NCBI GenBank assembly: GCA_964035545.1
Contig: OZ037772.1
Span: 5,543,733-5,607,732, forward strand
From: Bugula neritina
Taxonomy: Eukaryota > Bryozoa > Gymnolaemata > Cheilostomatida > Bugulidae
Length of the DNA stretch: 64,000 bases
Reading direction: 5' to 3'
The notes beneath the pieces are model-generated. The model was not told the DNA's origin and made no database searches. It was given only the letters and a program-made list of their open reading frames with translations. This document shows positions 36,697-52,702 of the stretch, in pieces (within the stretch, counting starts at the first letter, position 1; each line of letters starts with the position of its first letter). The translations under genes were made by a program, and so were the position numbers.

Positions 36697-37916
36697 GACA
36701 TATATATTATGTCAGATAATTTATGCTGTGCAGCTTATACTTTGCTTTCAGTCTATATTATTTCAATCAAGAACAAATCTAAGACGTAGATTATGGGGTA
36801 TATGTAATATGTAGTTTTACTATTAGTCTTTCTGTACGTCAAAGTCTGATTAATTTAAATTAGCTTATGTTGTTCACTGTATAATCATTATTGTAGCTTT
36901 CATGTACTATTTTTAGGCATGCTAGAGGAATTCTCTTCTCTAGAAACTATCCCTGGTTAGATCATAGACTGAACCTGTTCCTTCACTATAGAATTACTGC
37001 TCATTTTAGTTTCTTATTCACCAGTTGACTTGGAACTTGGACTATAATTTACATGCTTCTAACAGAATATTGTGCAGTCTCTCATTACTTACATAAAATT
37101 TTCTTAATTTTTCATTTCTAGCACATTGCATATGATACAGATGTTTGGTCTATTTTTTGTAAACTATGCATTTCCAATTTGAATATATTGTATTTTTTAT
37201 GCATATCCATAATTTTGTTAATTTACACAATTTAGTTACACATATATTTATGAATTTTGTATAATAATGTTTCTTTTTGAATTGAGATTGGAAATCTCAG
37301 GGGGTGCATGACATCCTTCATTAATTAAACTTGAGCTACAAATTCATGTATTTTATCAACTTTCTCTGGTTGCTGATAAACAATACACCAATTATTAAAC
37401 TTATCATAAACTTGCACTTTAGTATAATTCTTAAACTATTATAGCTATAGCTATTATTATTATTTTGATCTAAGATTCTAATGTGTTTATTGATCTATGA
37501 TCATTACAGAGAATGCTCCTCAAAGGGTATGATCATTAATGAACTATAGTTACAATTTACAACTATAAGAAGTTTTAGTTTATTAGGATAATCTTACATC
37601 ACACCGGAGCTAGTGCACTATTTGACTCGCCTCTGCGCAAATAAGAAGGAGTTATGCTCTACCTAAATCCGTGTATTACATAACACAGAACCATTTGCGT
37701 CTCTGAACACATCGGCTATTTATTTATATACTGGTAATAAAAACGACCCTGATGTACGCTAAATAGCCTGAAGTTGCCTCTAAATATTTACCTGAGCTAG
37801 TTTCACAATTCGTAGGGGTGGAGCATTGAACTAAAATTATAGTTTCAGTTCAGTGGGGTGGAGTATTTATCAAGCGAAGGCTACTACAGCTGATCAAATT
37901 CGTACATTTAACAAAG
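36697..37916. other. Intergenic, upstream of the PTGES2-like gene
   Basis: AT-rich with no coding signal. The last 300 bases are less AT-rich, with GTGGGGTGGAG repeated near 37,815 and 37,855, and may hold the promoter of the next gene. No defined box is claimed. Confidence 0.4.
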
Positions 37917-40876
<2,960 letters not shown>

Positions 40877-40887
40877 GTAAGTGCTAT

Positions 40888-41768
40888 GATAGAGTATTTA
40901 CTAAGTAAGTACAGTGGTATAGTATTTACTAAGTAAGTACAGTGGTATAGTATTTACTAAGTAAGTACAGTGGTATAGTATTTACTAAGTAAGTACAGTG
41001 GTATAGTATTTACTAAGTAAGTACAGTAGTACACTGTATTCGGTGTTTATCATCCCACCTATTATGTCGATTTTTGTTTCTGTTACATGCTTGTGAAATG
41101 AGTATTTACTAAGTAAGTACAGTGGTATAGTATTTACTAAGTAAGTACAGTGGTATAGTATTTACTAAGTACAGTGGTATAATATTTACTATGTAAGTAC
41201 AGTGGTATAGTATTTACTAAGTAAGTACAGTGGTATAGTATTTACTAAGTAAGTACAGTTGTATAGTATATACTAAGTAAGTGCAGTGGTATAGTATTTA
41301 CTAAGTAAGTACAGTGGTATAGTATTTACTAAGTAAGTACAATGGCATAGTATTTACTAAGTAAGTACAGTGGTATAGTATTTACTAAGTAAGTACAATG
41401 GCATAGTATTAACTAAGTAAGTACAGTGGTATAGTGTTTACTAAGTAAGTACAGTTGTATAGTATATACTAAGTAAGTACAGTGGTATAGTATTTACTAA
41501 GTAAGTACAGTGGTATAGTATTTACTAAGTAAGTACAATGGCATAGTATTTACTAAGTAAATACAGTGGTATAGTATTTACTAAGTAAGTATAGTGGTAT
41601 AGTATTTACTAAGTAAGTACAGTGGTATAGTACTTACTAAGTAAGTACAGTGGTATAGTATTTACTAAGTAAGTACAGTGGTATAGTATTTACTAAGTAA
41701 GTACAGTGATATAGTATATACTAAGTAAGTACAGTGGTATAGTATTTACTAAGTAAGTACGGTGGTAA
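40888..41768 (+). repeat. 28-bp minisatellite (about 29 units in two blocks)
   Basis: Unit TATAGTATTTACTAAGTAAG + TACAGTGG. About 5 units occupy 40,888-41,030 and about 24 occupy 41,100-41,768, with few substitutions. A non-repeat block of about 70 bases (ACTGTATTCGGTGTTTATC...) occurs after each array, at 41,034-41,102 and 41,767-41,838. The array begins about 15 bases after the last PTGES2 donor and ends about 100 bases before the first C2 exon. Confidence 0.92.
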
Positions 41769-41869
41769 ACTGTATTCGGTGTTTATCATCCCACCTATTA
41801 TGTCAATTTTTGTTTCTGTTACATGCTTGTGAAATGAGTGTTTTTATCACTCGGCTGTATTATTACTAG

Positions 41870-43787
41870 AATCACAGCAATACTCTGGTGTTCTGTATTC
41901 AATTAGATGATCTCTCAGGGAAACATCTGTTATGTCACCTGTATGACTACGATCAGTTTGTGAAGACGGAGAAGGTTGGAGTTGTCCAACTGCGTTTAAA
42001 TAGTCTACCACATGATGAGTCATTATACGTAGAGAAACACATTGACAGATGTCTACCTGAGTCACATGACCATGAAGAGGTGAATATGTTTCATTATTTA
42101 AGAATCACAGTACACAGTGAATACAGTATTCTAAATAAAATAAAACTACATATAATTATACATATAACATTTGATATTATAGTATTTACATTATGCATTT
42201 GTAATGCACCTGTGTGTGTTGCATTCATCATAAATTAATACGATTCTATGTAGCTATATGAAATGTGTTTATAATGTATGCAAAAGAAACATAAATAGAT
42301 AATAAATGCTGCGAGCTGCAGAGTATGCATGTGTACAGGACTTTATCTATTTATTTATAGTATTATATATGTTTCACAAATTATCCTTTAGAATTATGTC
42401 GGAGAGCTGCTGTTTTCCGTGAAGAGCACAAAGGCTAAAGATAATCTTACGCTCACCTTTTTCTTTGCTAAAGCAAAAGATTTACACATAGAAGACGAAA
42501 TCGCAGTACTGGGTAAGCAACTTCAAAGATAGCTGACGCTTTAAAAGCTGTGTTAATGTGAACAATATATAACTTTCACTAAAGTGCATATAAAAAAGAG
42601 TGATGTATATTTTATAACTATTACATAATCAAAAGCCAATGTGGTAGAATGGTAGCATACTGGCTTGCAACCCGGAGTACTCGTCTTGGGTTTGACTCCC
42701 AGTGGGGGCAAAAGTTGTACATGTTATTTCAACCTCTCGTAAAGTTTTATAGTAGTTAAAGTAATCCGAGGTAGTTAAAAGATTGGGGAGGGGGATGGAG
42801 GGGGGAGGGAGGATGTCTAAAGCAGTAGTAGAAGAGCCCGCAAAGTTCTAGAGAACTGGGTGGGACGTATTGTTGAGTTTACCCAGCAGCCCCTGTGGTG
42901 CGATGGTAGCGTGCCTGCTTGAAAACCGGAGCTGTGTGGTGCAACTCCTGCGTGGCAGGGACCAATTTTTATAGAGATATAATATATTTTAAAGGAATAT
43001 AATATATTTTATAATTATCAGATGCTCAAACTCTTAATTTTTAAAAATATTCTAGGTCTAACGGTAAGAGTGACGGTGCTAGAAGATGGGAAGAAGTTGA
43101 AGAAGAAACGTACTGTAGATAACATCAAAGTGACTACTAATCCACTCTTCAACCAGGAGATAGTTCTAGCTCTGCCTCAACATGTGAACCTAGCTGATAT
43201 GAGTATAGTCGTAGATTTGTGCAAAGTGAAAATCAGTAGTTATGAGGTGAGGGCGTCTATCAAGGAGTTCCGCTGTTCTGTAGATATTATTTCATATATC
43301 AACATTTCTATAGCATAACCTGGAAACTCGAGTTATGTTAAGGCTGAGTTTAAGTCATTTAGACTTGCTTGAACACTTGAGTTATATTGCTATGGTCGGT
43401 TGCCTTTTATCTAAGAATATGCTTTAAAAATAATTAGTGTTTAACTTTCATCTTCATCAACATTTTGGTGGAACTGGAAAAAAAATCTTTCGTCATAATT
43501 AATATCTTGAACAAAAATGCTCAGTAACTTAGTCACTATTTGCTCAGTTTCTAATAATCATCAGATGTTCTGTGAACTCCATCCATGGTACCTGCTGGGC
43601 ACCTGCTCACACACTATGAATACATACTGACACTTATACTTGACAGGTGGTTGGTAGAGTGTACATCAGTGCAGACGGTGACAAGAGAGGAGCTGAACAT
43701 TGGAGAGAGCTTCAGCATTCTCTCAATACCAACAATAAGAGTTTGGAGTGGTGGCACCAGCTGAAGAAAGTAGCCAAGGGGAGCTGA
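41870..43787 (+). CDS. Synaptotagmin-like tandem C2 protein, 5' exons missing
   Basis: C-terminal half of a double-C2 membrane-trafficking protein. Exons: 41870-42079 (or from 41,878), 42392-42512, 43056-43246, 43647-43787, in phase, about 220 residues. The first exon starts inside C2A (NTLVFCIQLDDLSGKHLL), keeping a DYD calcium-loop pair followed by QFVKTEKVG. C2B begins GELLFSVKS and has KKLKKKRT and NPLFNQEIVLALP, as in synaptotagmins. The C-terminal WHQL matches the WHXL motif. In C2B the usual aspartates of the second calcium loop are replaced (DLCKVKISSYE), so C2B probably does not bind calcium. The N-terminal membrane segment and the first part of C2A are absent; the minisatellite sits there. 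AATAAA is at 43,970. Confidence 0.8.
42639..42712 (+). repeat. tRNA-like SINE fragment in a C2 gene intron
   Basis: A-box TGGTAGAATGGTAGC, loop CTTGCAA, and a paired T-arm (TTGGG, TTTGACT, CCCAG). The acceptor stem is poor, so it is a relic rather than a tRNA gene. Confidence 0.5.
42893..42962 (+). repeat. Second tRNA-like fragment in the same region
   Basis: GCCCCTG pairs with CAGGGAC as an acceptor stem with one mismatch. A-box-like TGGTGCGATGGTAGC; loop CTTGAAA; the B-box has lost TTCGA. Pseudogene-like. Confidence 0.5.
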
Positions 43788-44745
43788 GGCTATCTAGTAT
43801 TGTACTGTACGAGTAACTTGTACCCGTCTCAACCTAGTCAGTGTGATAAACAGAGTGCACTAAGTCACAGCGGACATTGTGTCAAAGTGCTGAATAATTT
43901 ATTATAGTTATATTATATAGCCTACTATAGTTTTTATCATTTAGAGTTCATGACTTCTGTATTATTGTAAATAAATCTCAGTATTTAAATCAATTCTGAT
44001 TGGTTTGTATTTAAACTAGGTCAATGATGACAAATGACAATGATAAGCAAGTTTCATTTTACTAGTTGTTGGTTTATAATGGTCTCCATTATGTGATAAC
44101 GATTGGGATTTGTTAATATACTGGCAGGTTACATGATATGCTTTTGATATAAAAAGTAAAATACACAACTATAAAATACCTGTTTATAAATCTTATAAGC
44201 TTCTATATACCTTCGCCATTACATGCTACTTGTTAGAGTCATACTATATCATTTGATGTGACTAAAATATTGGATATAAGCAAGAAAATATTCTGCAAAG
44301 CCAATAAAAGGAAATGATTCACTGACTCCACTGACTACAATTTATTTCAAGTCTATAATATAGTATAACTCATAGTAGTAATAGAGAAAGGTGCAGGTCA
44401 GTGTTATAGATGGTTAATGCACAGATTTGTGACTTTTTGGCCAAACATTTTACTCCTCTTAGGATATGCAGCTACCAATGCAATCTAATAAACAATTTGT
44501 TTCGGATGCTTAAGAATTTGAATAAAGAAATGTGTTAGCTTTTAATAACTGATGGATAATAGTTATTATATTGTTGCTATTGAGAGAGAATTGTAGTGTA
44601 AGAGTAGTCTGCTCTTCACATCGCTATTGCGTCAAATGCAGTACAGCTTTCGGCTAATGTAACATCGGAATTATTCCCGGTGAACAAATGATTCAGCAAC
44701 GTCTGTTTTGCAGACTTTATCTATAGTACGTAAAATTTCCAACTC
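43788..44745. other. Intergenic between the C2 gene and TRIM copy 2
   Basis: Contains the C2 gene's poly(A) signal at 43,970-43,975. Otherwise AT-rich non-coding sequence with no feature I can name. Confidence 0.4.
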
Positions 44746-44920
44746 GGGAAATTTCTATTACTCATCTGTAGCGCAGTTTCATTTTCAACTTCCTCGCAGC
44801 AGCTTGCAAAGCAGTTTTGAGTAGAACTAGTCCTAGAAGTAGGTCAATCATATCCATTCGATTGAACACAATTACTATTAGAATTGAAGAACCTGAGTCA
44901 CTCAGTGAACACTTTTTTGG
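44746..44920 (+). promoter_or_regulatory. NF-kappaB-like and ISRE-like motifs with candidate leader exon, copy 2
   Basis: GGGAAATTTC (44,746-44,755) resembles a kappaB site. AGTTTCATTTTC (44,775-44,786) fits the ISRE consensus AGTTTCNNTTTC. The pair is 19 bases apart. A donor-like TTTTG|GTGAGT follows at 44,921, and the ATG exon of copy 2 begins after an acceptor at 45,485. Function is inferred. Confidence 0.3.
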
Positions 44921-45491
44921 TGAGTCAATTTTAATTTACCATATTTACATTCAACTTTTACCTCTAGCTATTAGGATTATGGTTATAACATTAAATGTAA
45001 TCATCCATCACATTGTGATTGTCATTAGACTTAGTTTTAAAAATACATCATTGCCACTGTGATTGTCATTGTGATTGTGACTGGCAGATTGCAATGCTTG
45101 CTCTCAGTCCCACTTAACTAATATCAAAATGAATGATAAAGGTATTGTCATTTTCATAATGAATTAATTATTAACTTTAACAATAATAGGTTGAACGTTA
45201 ATGAATCACTAACTGTAAGTTGGTTAACACCACAGTCGAAATGACGACAGCCTCGAACGCAAAGTTACTACCTAGTCTAGTGTCAGCCCTTGCTAGATGT
45301 AGATGTAAATAATTCAATATTAATATCAGATAGTTGGTGATAGAATTGTTTGCTGTTCTTTTAACTTGGGCAATGTCCAAATCTTCTTTTAATTCTCTTG
45401 CCATCCACTTGTATAAGTATTGATAACTGCTCTGAAATCATTGTGATCAACATGATTGTGTCGTCCTAATATGATGTAATTGTAGAACAAA

Positions 45492-48400
45492 ATGGCATCC
45501 AAACCACAACCAATGGTGAGATGTACTATTTGTTTATCTACACTCAAATTAGAGGAATGTAAGGCACTACCTTGTACTCACCCACACTGTGACAAGTGTT
45601 TGAATGAATTCTATGGAAGGCTGAATGCTCTTAAATGTGAAATATGTCGGTAAGTTTATGTCAAAGTCTTTGCTATGTGGTTTTCGCTACGTCTACTGTC
45701 TAGTATATATTACAGTTAATATAATATCACAAGGTGGAACGGAGCGAATTATACTATGAGTGTTGATTGATAAATGTTCTCTAAGACAAAACTAATTGAT
45801 GATCTATCAACAATAAATCAATCATTTATGTTATAGACAAGTGTTCAATACAACACCTGATAAGTTACCAACAGCAGGCCAGATGAAACAGATAGACAAG
45901 TCTATACTCTGTGAAGTCTGTACAAAATCAGGAGAGAATAATACACCTGCTCTGGTGTATTGTTTAGTTTGTTCCAAACTGTACTGTGCTAAACATGTCA
46001 TTGTAAGTTAACAATATTTTTTGTGTTTTCTGTGTATATATCCTTATATGTGATATTTTGAAACTGAAAGCTTGAGATTTTGGTGATACTTTGCAGAGAA
46101 ATAATTTAATGGCTTTGCAACAAAGTATTTACAATATTTGATTTAATTCATTATTCGAAAACATTTATATTTTATTTTCACTTGTTTTCACTCATTTGCT
46201 CACATGAATTGGTTTTGTGTCTTTACCTCCTAACATTTATCGATCAGCATGCTGTAGTTTATTATACATGAGATAAAAGTTATGATCAAGAGACATAACT
46301 GTCAAGATTGTTTTCTTACATTCATGCTTTTATTGTAATAGATTGTACAATATATCTTTAAATAATATTAAATTGTATACTATTGCATATATACTTTAGG
46401 CATTATACGATCATGACATTAGGACCATTATAATATGAATATTATATATGCAATCTTAGATGTAATATCGGTAGTAAGCCACAAACTCTTTTGAATATAT
46501 TTATCTTAGGATCATGATACTTTGTCTGAAGAACATTCTAGAATTAATGTGACAGAATACAAAGCTCGCGCTGCTAAGTTAGAGAAGAAAATGTGTGAGA
46601 CACATGCAGACGTAGAGTATTCTTTGGGTTGTAAAGTCTGTCTCAAACTATTCTGTACTCAGTGTGTACCTACAGCTGGTGTATGTGATGATGGTAAGTG
46701 TCTATTCTTCTGTTTACTTGCTATATATATTACATGATTCAGGTACACAACAGCTTATACATTACTTTGTATATATTACTTCAGGTACATCACAGCATAC
46801 ACTCTTGACATTGAAAGATTTAACAATGCAGCTGGTGGAAATCACAAAGTTAAAGACAAGAGAAGACAACTTATCTGGTTATTACAAACAGATAGCTGCA
46901 AACATTGATGAGTTTCGAACTGAAACCAAGAAGCTGCTGATGATGCTATGGAAACAGCGTGATGATCAGGTGATTATTACATGTTTTTTAAATTTGATAA
47001 TTATAAAGATCATATAGAAACTGTGAGAGTTTGTTTATAACTTTTCTATTATCATCTGAGATAACCTACTTTTTTGGTAAAACTATTCTATCCTGTCTAA
47101 CATTCAATGTGAATGTATTTAGATAGCAGCTATTCAACAGAAGTATGACAAACTAGAGAAAGAACTGGTAGAGAAGAGAGATAAGACTGAAAGTCGAGCA
47201 GTGAATTTCATGGTAGAGGAAGTTGGGGCTAGATATTGTGAGCTGTATAATCACAGAACAGGAATAGAGGCTAAGTTAGACCAATGTCATGAGGTTAGTT
47301 GCAGAGCATATATAGTAGATGTTAGGATCTGTAGCAGTTTTATGCAATATTTCGGTGTCTTTATAAAATTTATATATTTTTTGTTTCTCTATCTGTAATT
47401 AACATCTAAAGATTATATAAGTAGAAAATGGATCAGGTAATGACCAGTAATGGGACTACTATAATATAGGGCTGTCCAACATTTATGCCACCCTCAAAGA
47501 CATAAAGCAAAATTTTTTGCTCAGATATACTAATAAAAGTGGAAAAACACCCTTAATTAAATGCCTTTTTGTATACATTGCTAAAACATACAGCCTGTAT
47601 TAGTTAACAGGACTTCATTGTGTAACAATTTATAGGAATTTTGAATGAAGCAATTAAGAAAATACTGTCACTGTGTTCACAGTTCAAGCTAAGTTTAACA
47701 GACTGGTCGTTGTCATTAGAATATTTCACTTCATTTGCCCTCGGTCTGAAAAGGTTTGACACCCGGTACTATAATGCTATATGACACTGTATTATAATAC
47801 CGTAGGATACTGTATAATACAATAATACCATAATTATTACTTATAATATCATAGGATACTGTATATAGTACTATAGAACATTATATAATACTATACGTTA
47901 CTGTATAATACCATAGAGTACTGTAAACTACTGTATAGGATACTGCAGTATAATAGTTAATAGCATATGATACAGTATAGTGTATAATCGTATAGGACAC
48001 TTCACAATATACTATAGGATAATATTTTATAATACTATATTAGGATGCTGTATTTAATACCATATAGCACACTGTCAAATTTGAAATTTGTGCTTTCTTA
48101 GGGTACAGTTTAATAGCTTAAACTTCACCCATTAGTTTGTAGAAGTCTGTTTCCCTTATACTGCATTGCAATCTCTATCCTTCAATGTTTTGCATTGCAA
48201 TGCTGCTTTTTAGATTTTTTTGTTGGTGTCAAATGTAGCATTGTTGTTGATCTCATTGTCCATACTCGACCCTGACATGCTCGATAATATAAGCAAACAA
48301 CTCCCAAGCACCTGCTACACAGTGTCGCATTGTCTGTATATTTAATATTGTTAGGTTGACATCATCAAGTCATATCGTGATATGAAGAAGGAGATTGATA

Positions 48401-50627
48401 GACTGTTGACAGAAGAGATTCCTAAGTTAATGGATTTTGATTTTGTAACATCAGTTAAAATCAAAGGTTGGTTTTATATGTTATCCATGCAAAATTATTT
48501 AAAACAATATATTGAATAGAACTATAATAAATGGTCATTTTATGACATTTTGTTATGTCTTGTCGTATTTAAATAACATCATCACGGAAGTATATTTTGA
48601 CTTTTAAATTTAGGGTATATATTATGTATGTAAGTTATATGTTGCTAACTGTTACATTTCCTTCGTTTGGTATTTCACTCAATATAAATAAACTCTTGCA
48701 AGTCTATAGTCGCCATCCCTGTGAGAAACTTTTGAGGTTTTTGTTAAAGAGGGCTAAGGACTTATTTAAATGAGGCACAAGAGCAATTATGACTGGATGC
48801 TCTTCCTAGCATCACCAATAGCCTTTGTCCGGGCTCGAATCCTTGACTTTGTGCTTACTGAGCAATCGATCTAACTCATAGACTACGGCTGCTCTCAGAA
48901 ATATGCCCTAAGCGAGGACATATATTTTTAGGAGCAGCCTCAGTTTAGGAATTAGCGTGTTTGACTAGTATTTCACTTTATATATTTGTCTTATAAAAAT
49001 ACATTATACATAATAGTTTAATTTAACATGATGAAAGCATTACTATAATGATATTTTCCAAAACTGGGTTTATACTATTGCCACACTACATCCCTACAAT
49101 ATACTATTACACCATGTTTTGAAGTAAATAATGTTAGTGGGAATCTTTAGTATTTAATTTACACTGAGGAGGAAGTGGCCTACATCTCCCCCAATCTGTA
49201 TACTTCTCTCAACTATTCTATAGATTTACACACTTGTGCAATAGCTGTGCTTATACTCTTGGAGAATACTAATACAAGTTTTTGATGAACATAACCTAAT
49301 TTAATATACTAGTATATCACTAAATAGAATATCATTAGAATTGATTTTAATATTTTGTTGACATGAAGGGAGCTGCTGATTTTTTAAATTTTTTTAATAG
49401 TTGATTCCCATAAAAATAATCTGGTACGGAAAGCAAAATTGCAATTAATATTAATTTTTCAAATGGAAAGTGCACGGTCATTGCAGTGCTGCTATAGCAC
49501 TGCTGTTTGTGTAGTGATGCACCAAAATATTTATGTATATGTTTACATATCTGCTAGCTTTTCTGATGTATCAGCTGTTTTATATTATATTACCATGTCA
49601 TGCATGTCAATATTTTTATCACAGAAGAGCAAAGAAATACAGAGGTTGAGTTGACCAATGAAAGAACAGCAAGGATAACTCCTGAACAAGGACTGGTTCT
49701 CTCACCTCCACCACCCAAGGCTGTAGAACTGATAAAAGCTGTTGAAGTTTCTCCACACTGCTATTCTGTTCACACTTATAAAGGTGTCACATATGCTGGG
49801 TGTTATAGAGGTGTAGACAGGATAGATGAGAACAACAAAGTTACTAAATCATTCATCTCTATTAAAGGTAGCATTGTGTGGAGTATCTCAGTACATAATG
49901 ATAGGATATATACTCTGTCTACTGGCTCTACTGTAAGAGTTCATGACCTTGAAGGGAAGTCCATCACCAGCTGGACTCATACAGATAAATCAGGTCGGCT
50001 GTTTCAGCCGATGAATCAGCTTGCCATCATAAACAATCAGATAGCTATTCCTGACGGGCTGGATAGTACTCTAGTATTCTACTCTCTGAATGGGGAGGTA
50101 GTAAACACTCTACCTTGTCCTCTACTCACTGATACTATTGAACGTCTGTCTGCTGCATATGATAACTCAATTATTATATCACAGTGTGACTCATCTCTAG
50201 TATACAAAATAGACACCTCAACAGGTGACATCATCTGGCAGTGTAAGGAATTGACTGCACCTCGTGGAGTGATCTGCTATAGAGATGAGTTTGTAGTTGT
50301 GGCTGATAATACTAAACCTACCCAACTCTGTGTACTATCATTACATACAGGTTAGTTACTGTGTAGAATACACATATTTGATGTATATGCATTGTAATTT
50401 GATGAAATGAGTTCATACATATTTCTTGCTACAAATAAACTGCACTATCTTTATATTATCTTCAATTCTTAAAAAAACACTGTGTTTTTCTCCTCACAGG
50501 CAAGTTACTAACCAGGATATCTACAGTTGAAACCAGTTACATTCATGATCTACACATCACTGGCTCTATTCTAATAGCTTCAGCATGCTGTTCTTATAGA
50601 CAAGTCAATCTCTATCAGATCAAGTGA
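45492..50627 (+). CDS. TRIM-type RING / B-box / coiled-coil / beta-propeller protein, copy 2
   Basis: The cleanest member of the family. Exons: 45492-45649, 45837-46002, 46510-46693, 46785-46969, 47123-47293, 48355-48466, 49625-50350, 50500-50627; 609 residues and a stop, all phases consistent. The RING (C11 to C52), B-box 1 (C78, C81, C95, C98, C103, H106, H110, H117) and B-box 2 (C137, H140, C149, C152, C157, C160 and later ligands) are complete. The coiled coil includes QQKYDKLEKELVEKRDKTES. The propeller has VDRIDENNKV, RVHDLEGKSI, VYKIDTSTGDIIW and a closing LYQIK strand. Expected role: RING E3 ligase whose propeller picks the substrate or RNA. AATAAA starts 28 bases after the stop, as in copy 1. 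Intron 6 carries a SINE. Function beyond the domain call is unknown. Confidence 0.88.
47775..48075 (+). repeat. Intron 5 minisatellite, copy 2
   Basis: Same ATACTGTATAATACTATAG-type units as in copy 1, longer and more degraded. Confidence 0.65.
48690..48968 (-). mobile_element. tRNA-derived SINE in intron 6 of copy 2
   Basis: Absent from the matching introns of copies 1 and 3. On the minus strand it starts with a tRNA-like head: A-box-like TAGTCTATGAGTTAG and B-box GGATTCGAGCC, then a body and an AT-rich tail. TATTTCACT occurs on both sides (48,671-48,679 and 48,969-48,977), consistent with a target-site duplication. Confidence 0.7.
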
Positions 50628-50641
50628 AAGTGAACTGATAG
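50612..50641 (+). promoter_or_regulatory. Stem-loop overlapping the stop codon, copy 2
   Basis: CTATCAGATC pairs with GAACTGATAG at 9 of 10 positions. The loop AAGTGAAAGT holds the TGA stop and gives an IRF-like AAGTGAAAGTGAA word. Confidence 0.5.
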
Positions 50642-52702
50642 ACTGGGATTCTCCAATAAAGGTCAGTAAATTTTGTTGTGAGAGGTACTGAGTGCCTTTC
50701 TAATTCATTTTTCTAAAGCTGCTTTGTATTGAATAGTTTTACATTGCATCTTGTTGTATAATATTGTGTGTTGCACTGCATTTTATTGCATAGAAATATT
50801 ATGACTCTCTATAGTATTTTAATAATATTGTTGGTTAACTATATAGTAGTGTGCACATTATCACCAGTTATCTCCCCTGATTATTTATTAATCAGTAGTT
50901 AAATTATAAAGCAACAGTTTACAATACAGTGTATGTACTAATGTATCATAGTATTGTATTATTATAACATGGCAGATATTGCATATACTAGACATCTCTG
51001 CTATGCTGTGTAGAAAACATCATGTTGAGTCATACATAAGGAGTTATCTTCCTAGTACGTCACTGCTTTAATGAGTCAACTAAGTCAGTTCACTTCACTA
51101 TAGACGTCTGCATGTTTAACTTCCTACTTTACAGTGGACTACTAGACAGGCTATAACCACCAAATTTTACAAGCGCTATTTTGCATTCATTATTATCACT
51201 CAAGTTCTTCTACGGCTGCATTATATACCGGAAAATCCAGGCTATTGTGTGTTATATCAATTATACACAATATATTACTACAAATATGTAAACTTTATAT
51301 AACAATCTTATATCAATATCTTAGATCATTTATGCACAATATATTTCTGTAATGAATCTGTAAACTTTATAGGCTATAAAAGTATTTATTGGTGGTGGCT
51401 ACATATATATTATGTACTTTAAATTTGCAAAAGTTTCTTTGAATTTCCTATTATTTTTTATTCTGACTATAAATTTTGTTATTTGCAATTATCTAGCCAA
51501 ATTAATAGTGTCTATATTTCCTGTTTTAGAAATTACTAATGTATCAGATTTTGTTATTAACATGAACAGGTTGCTTTGTTAGATTGAGATGTGACATGCT
51601 GTGAAGCTGTTTTCAGTTATGATATGGAGTTATTATCAGTATAACAAGAAATAGCACATTATATTCCTTTACAATATGCAGTGCCTTTGATAAAGATTTG
51701 ATTACTTTTTATTTAGCAATTATTTATTCTTCAGCTAATAAAGAGAAATCCAAAATTCCATCCAGTTTCACTTTGTGAATAATCTGTAATTATTTTGTTC
51801 TCGCCCTCTCGAAAATATCACTCATCTATTGGACATGTTACAAATATAGGAATTGGTCAGTAGTTCATAGACAATCAATTTTCATTTAGTATAAACTGTT
51901 TTTAGTACTTTGCAAAAATTCCTTTTTATAAAACGAAGTCGAAGTTATCTTAATGCAAGAGAATAATTTTTTCCTAGAGAATAAAGCCACTAATAATTTG
52001 AATGCAACTAAACTTGCCTTCTCCTCTTCAGCACAGCTTATTATATAATGCACTATTAAGTGATATTATTATATAAGCTGAAATTAAAGCTGTGACCAAA
52101 ACACTAGTTCTACAAAAGATATGGCAGCTGATATTTCTACAAACTTGAACTACCCTTCATTTAGCCAAAAAGCAAAACGACTTCTATCTACAAAGTATTG
52201 GAATACAGAGAATTTCTTTCGCAGTAAGTTATCTTTATATAGAATGTAAATGTTATATAATAAAATCAGAGATCAAGCCAAAAACAGTATCTGCTTTGCA
52301 AAAGTAACTAAATTTCAGATAAAGTTCTGTCAACCATCTTGTTCTGTTCACCAAAACTCTTTAAACATTTCTACAAATTCAAACTGAATTCCATGCAGCA
52401 ACAACAATCAAACTGACGAGTTATATTATATATCAGACCATATGATATAAAATTTAATGATTTAGTATAACCTTTTGTGTGCCTCTTGTAACCTTCCACC
52501 TCTACTATAGTAAACATTGTACAAAGCATGATAATAATATAGTTACTAGTAATTAGAGTTGTATATACTGTGGTGAGTTATCTTATAATAGTATATAGGT
52601 CTAAGCTTGCTGTGTAAGCAGTGAGAAGGGAGTATATTTAATCGGAGTATAGTTATAGAAATATTAGAAGACATGTTCTGTTTTTAATAGTCAACACTGT
52701 TA
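50642..52702 (+). repeat. Duplicated 3' flank, copy 2
   Basis: Non-coding. It aligns with the flanks after copy 1 (34.4-36.2 kb) and copy 3 (60.8-62.7 kb). AATAAA is at 50,655. No gene is seen. Confidence 0.75.

Noticed and set aside
36498-36701. Cys/His-rich minus-strand open frame
   Set aside because: Produced by the pentamer microsatellite; the apparent Cys/His pattern is only repeat translation.
40888-41768. Direct repeats that resemble a CRISPR array
   Set aside because: Head-to-tail units with no unique spacers, in a eukaryotic intron-like setting; it is a minisatellite.
42639-42712. Functional tRNA gene
   Set aside because: The T-arm pairs but the acceptor stem does not, and similar decayed copies exist elsewhere in the window.
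44817-45404. Open frames before TRIM copy 2 on both strands
   Set aside because: They lie in the presumed leader intron and simple-sequence patch (TGATTGTCATTGTGATTG) and show no domain.
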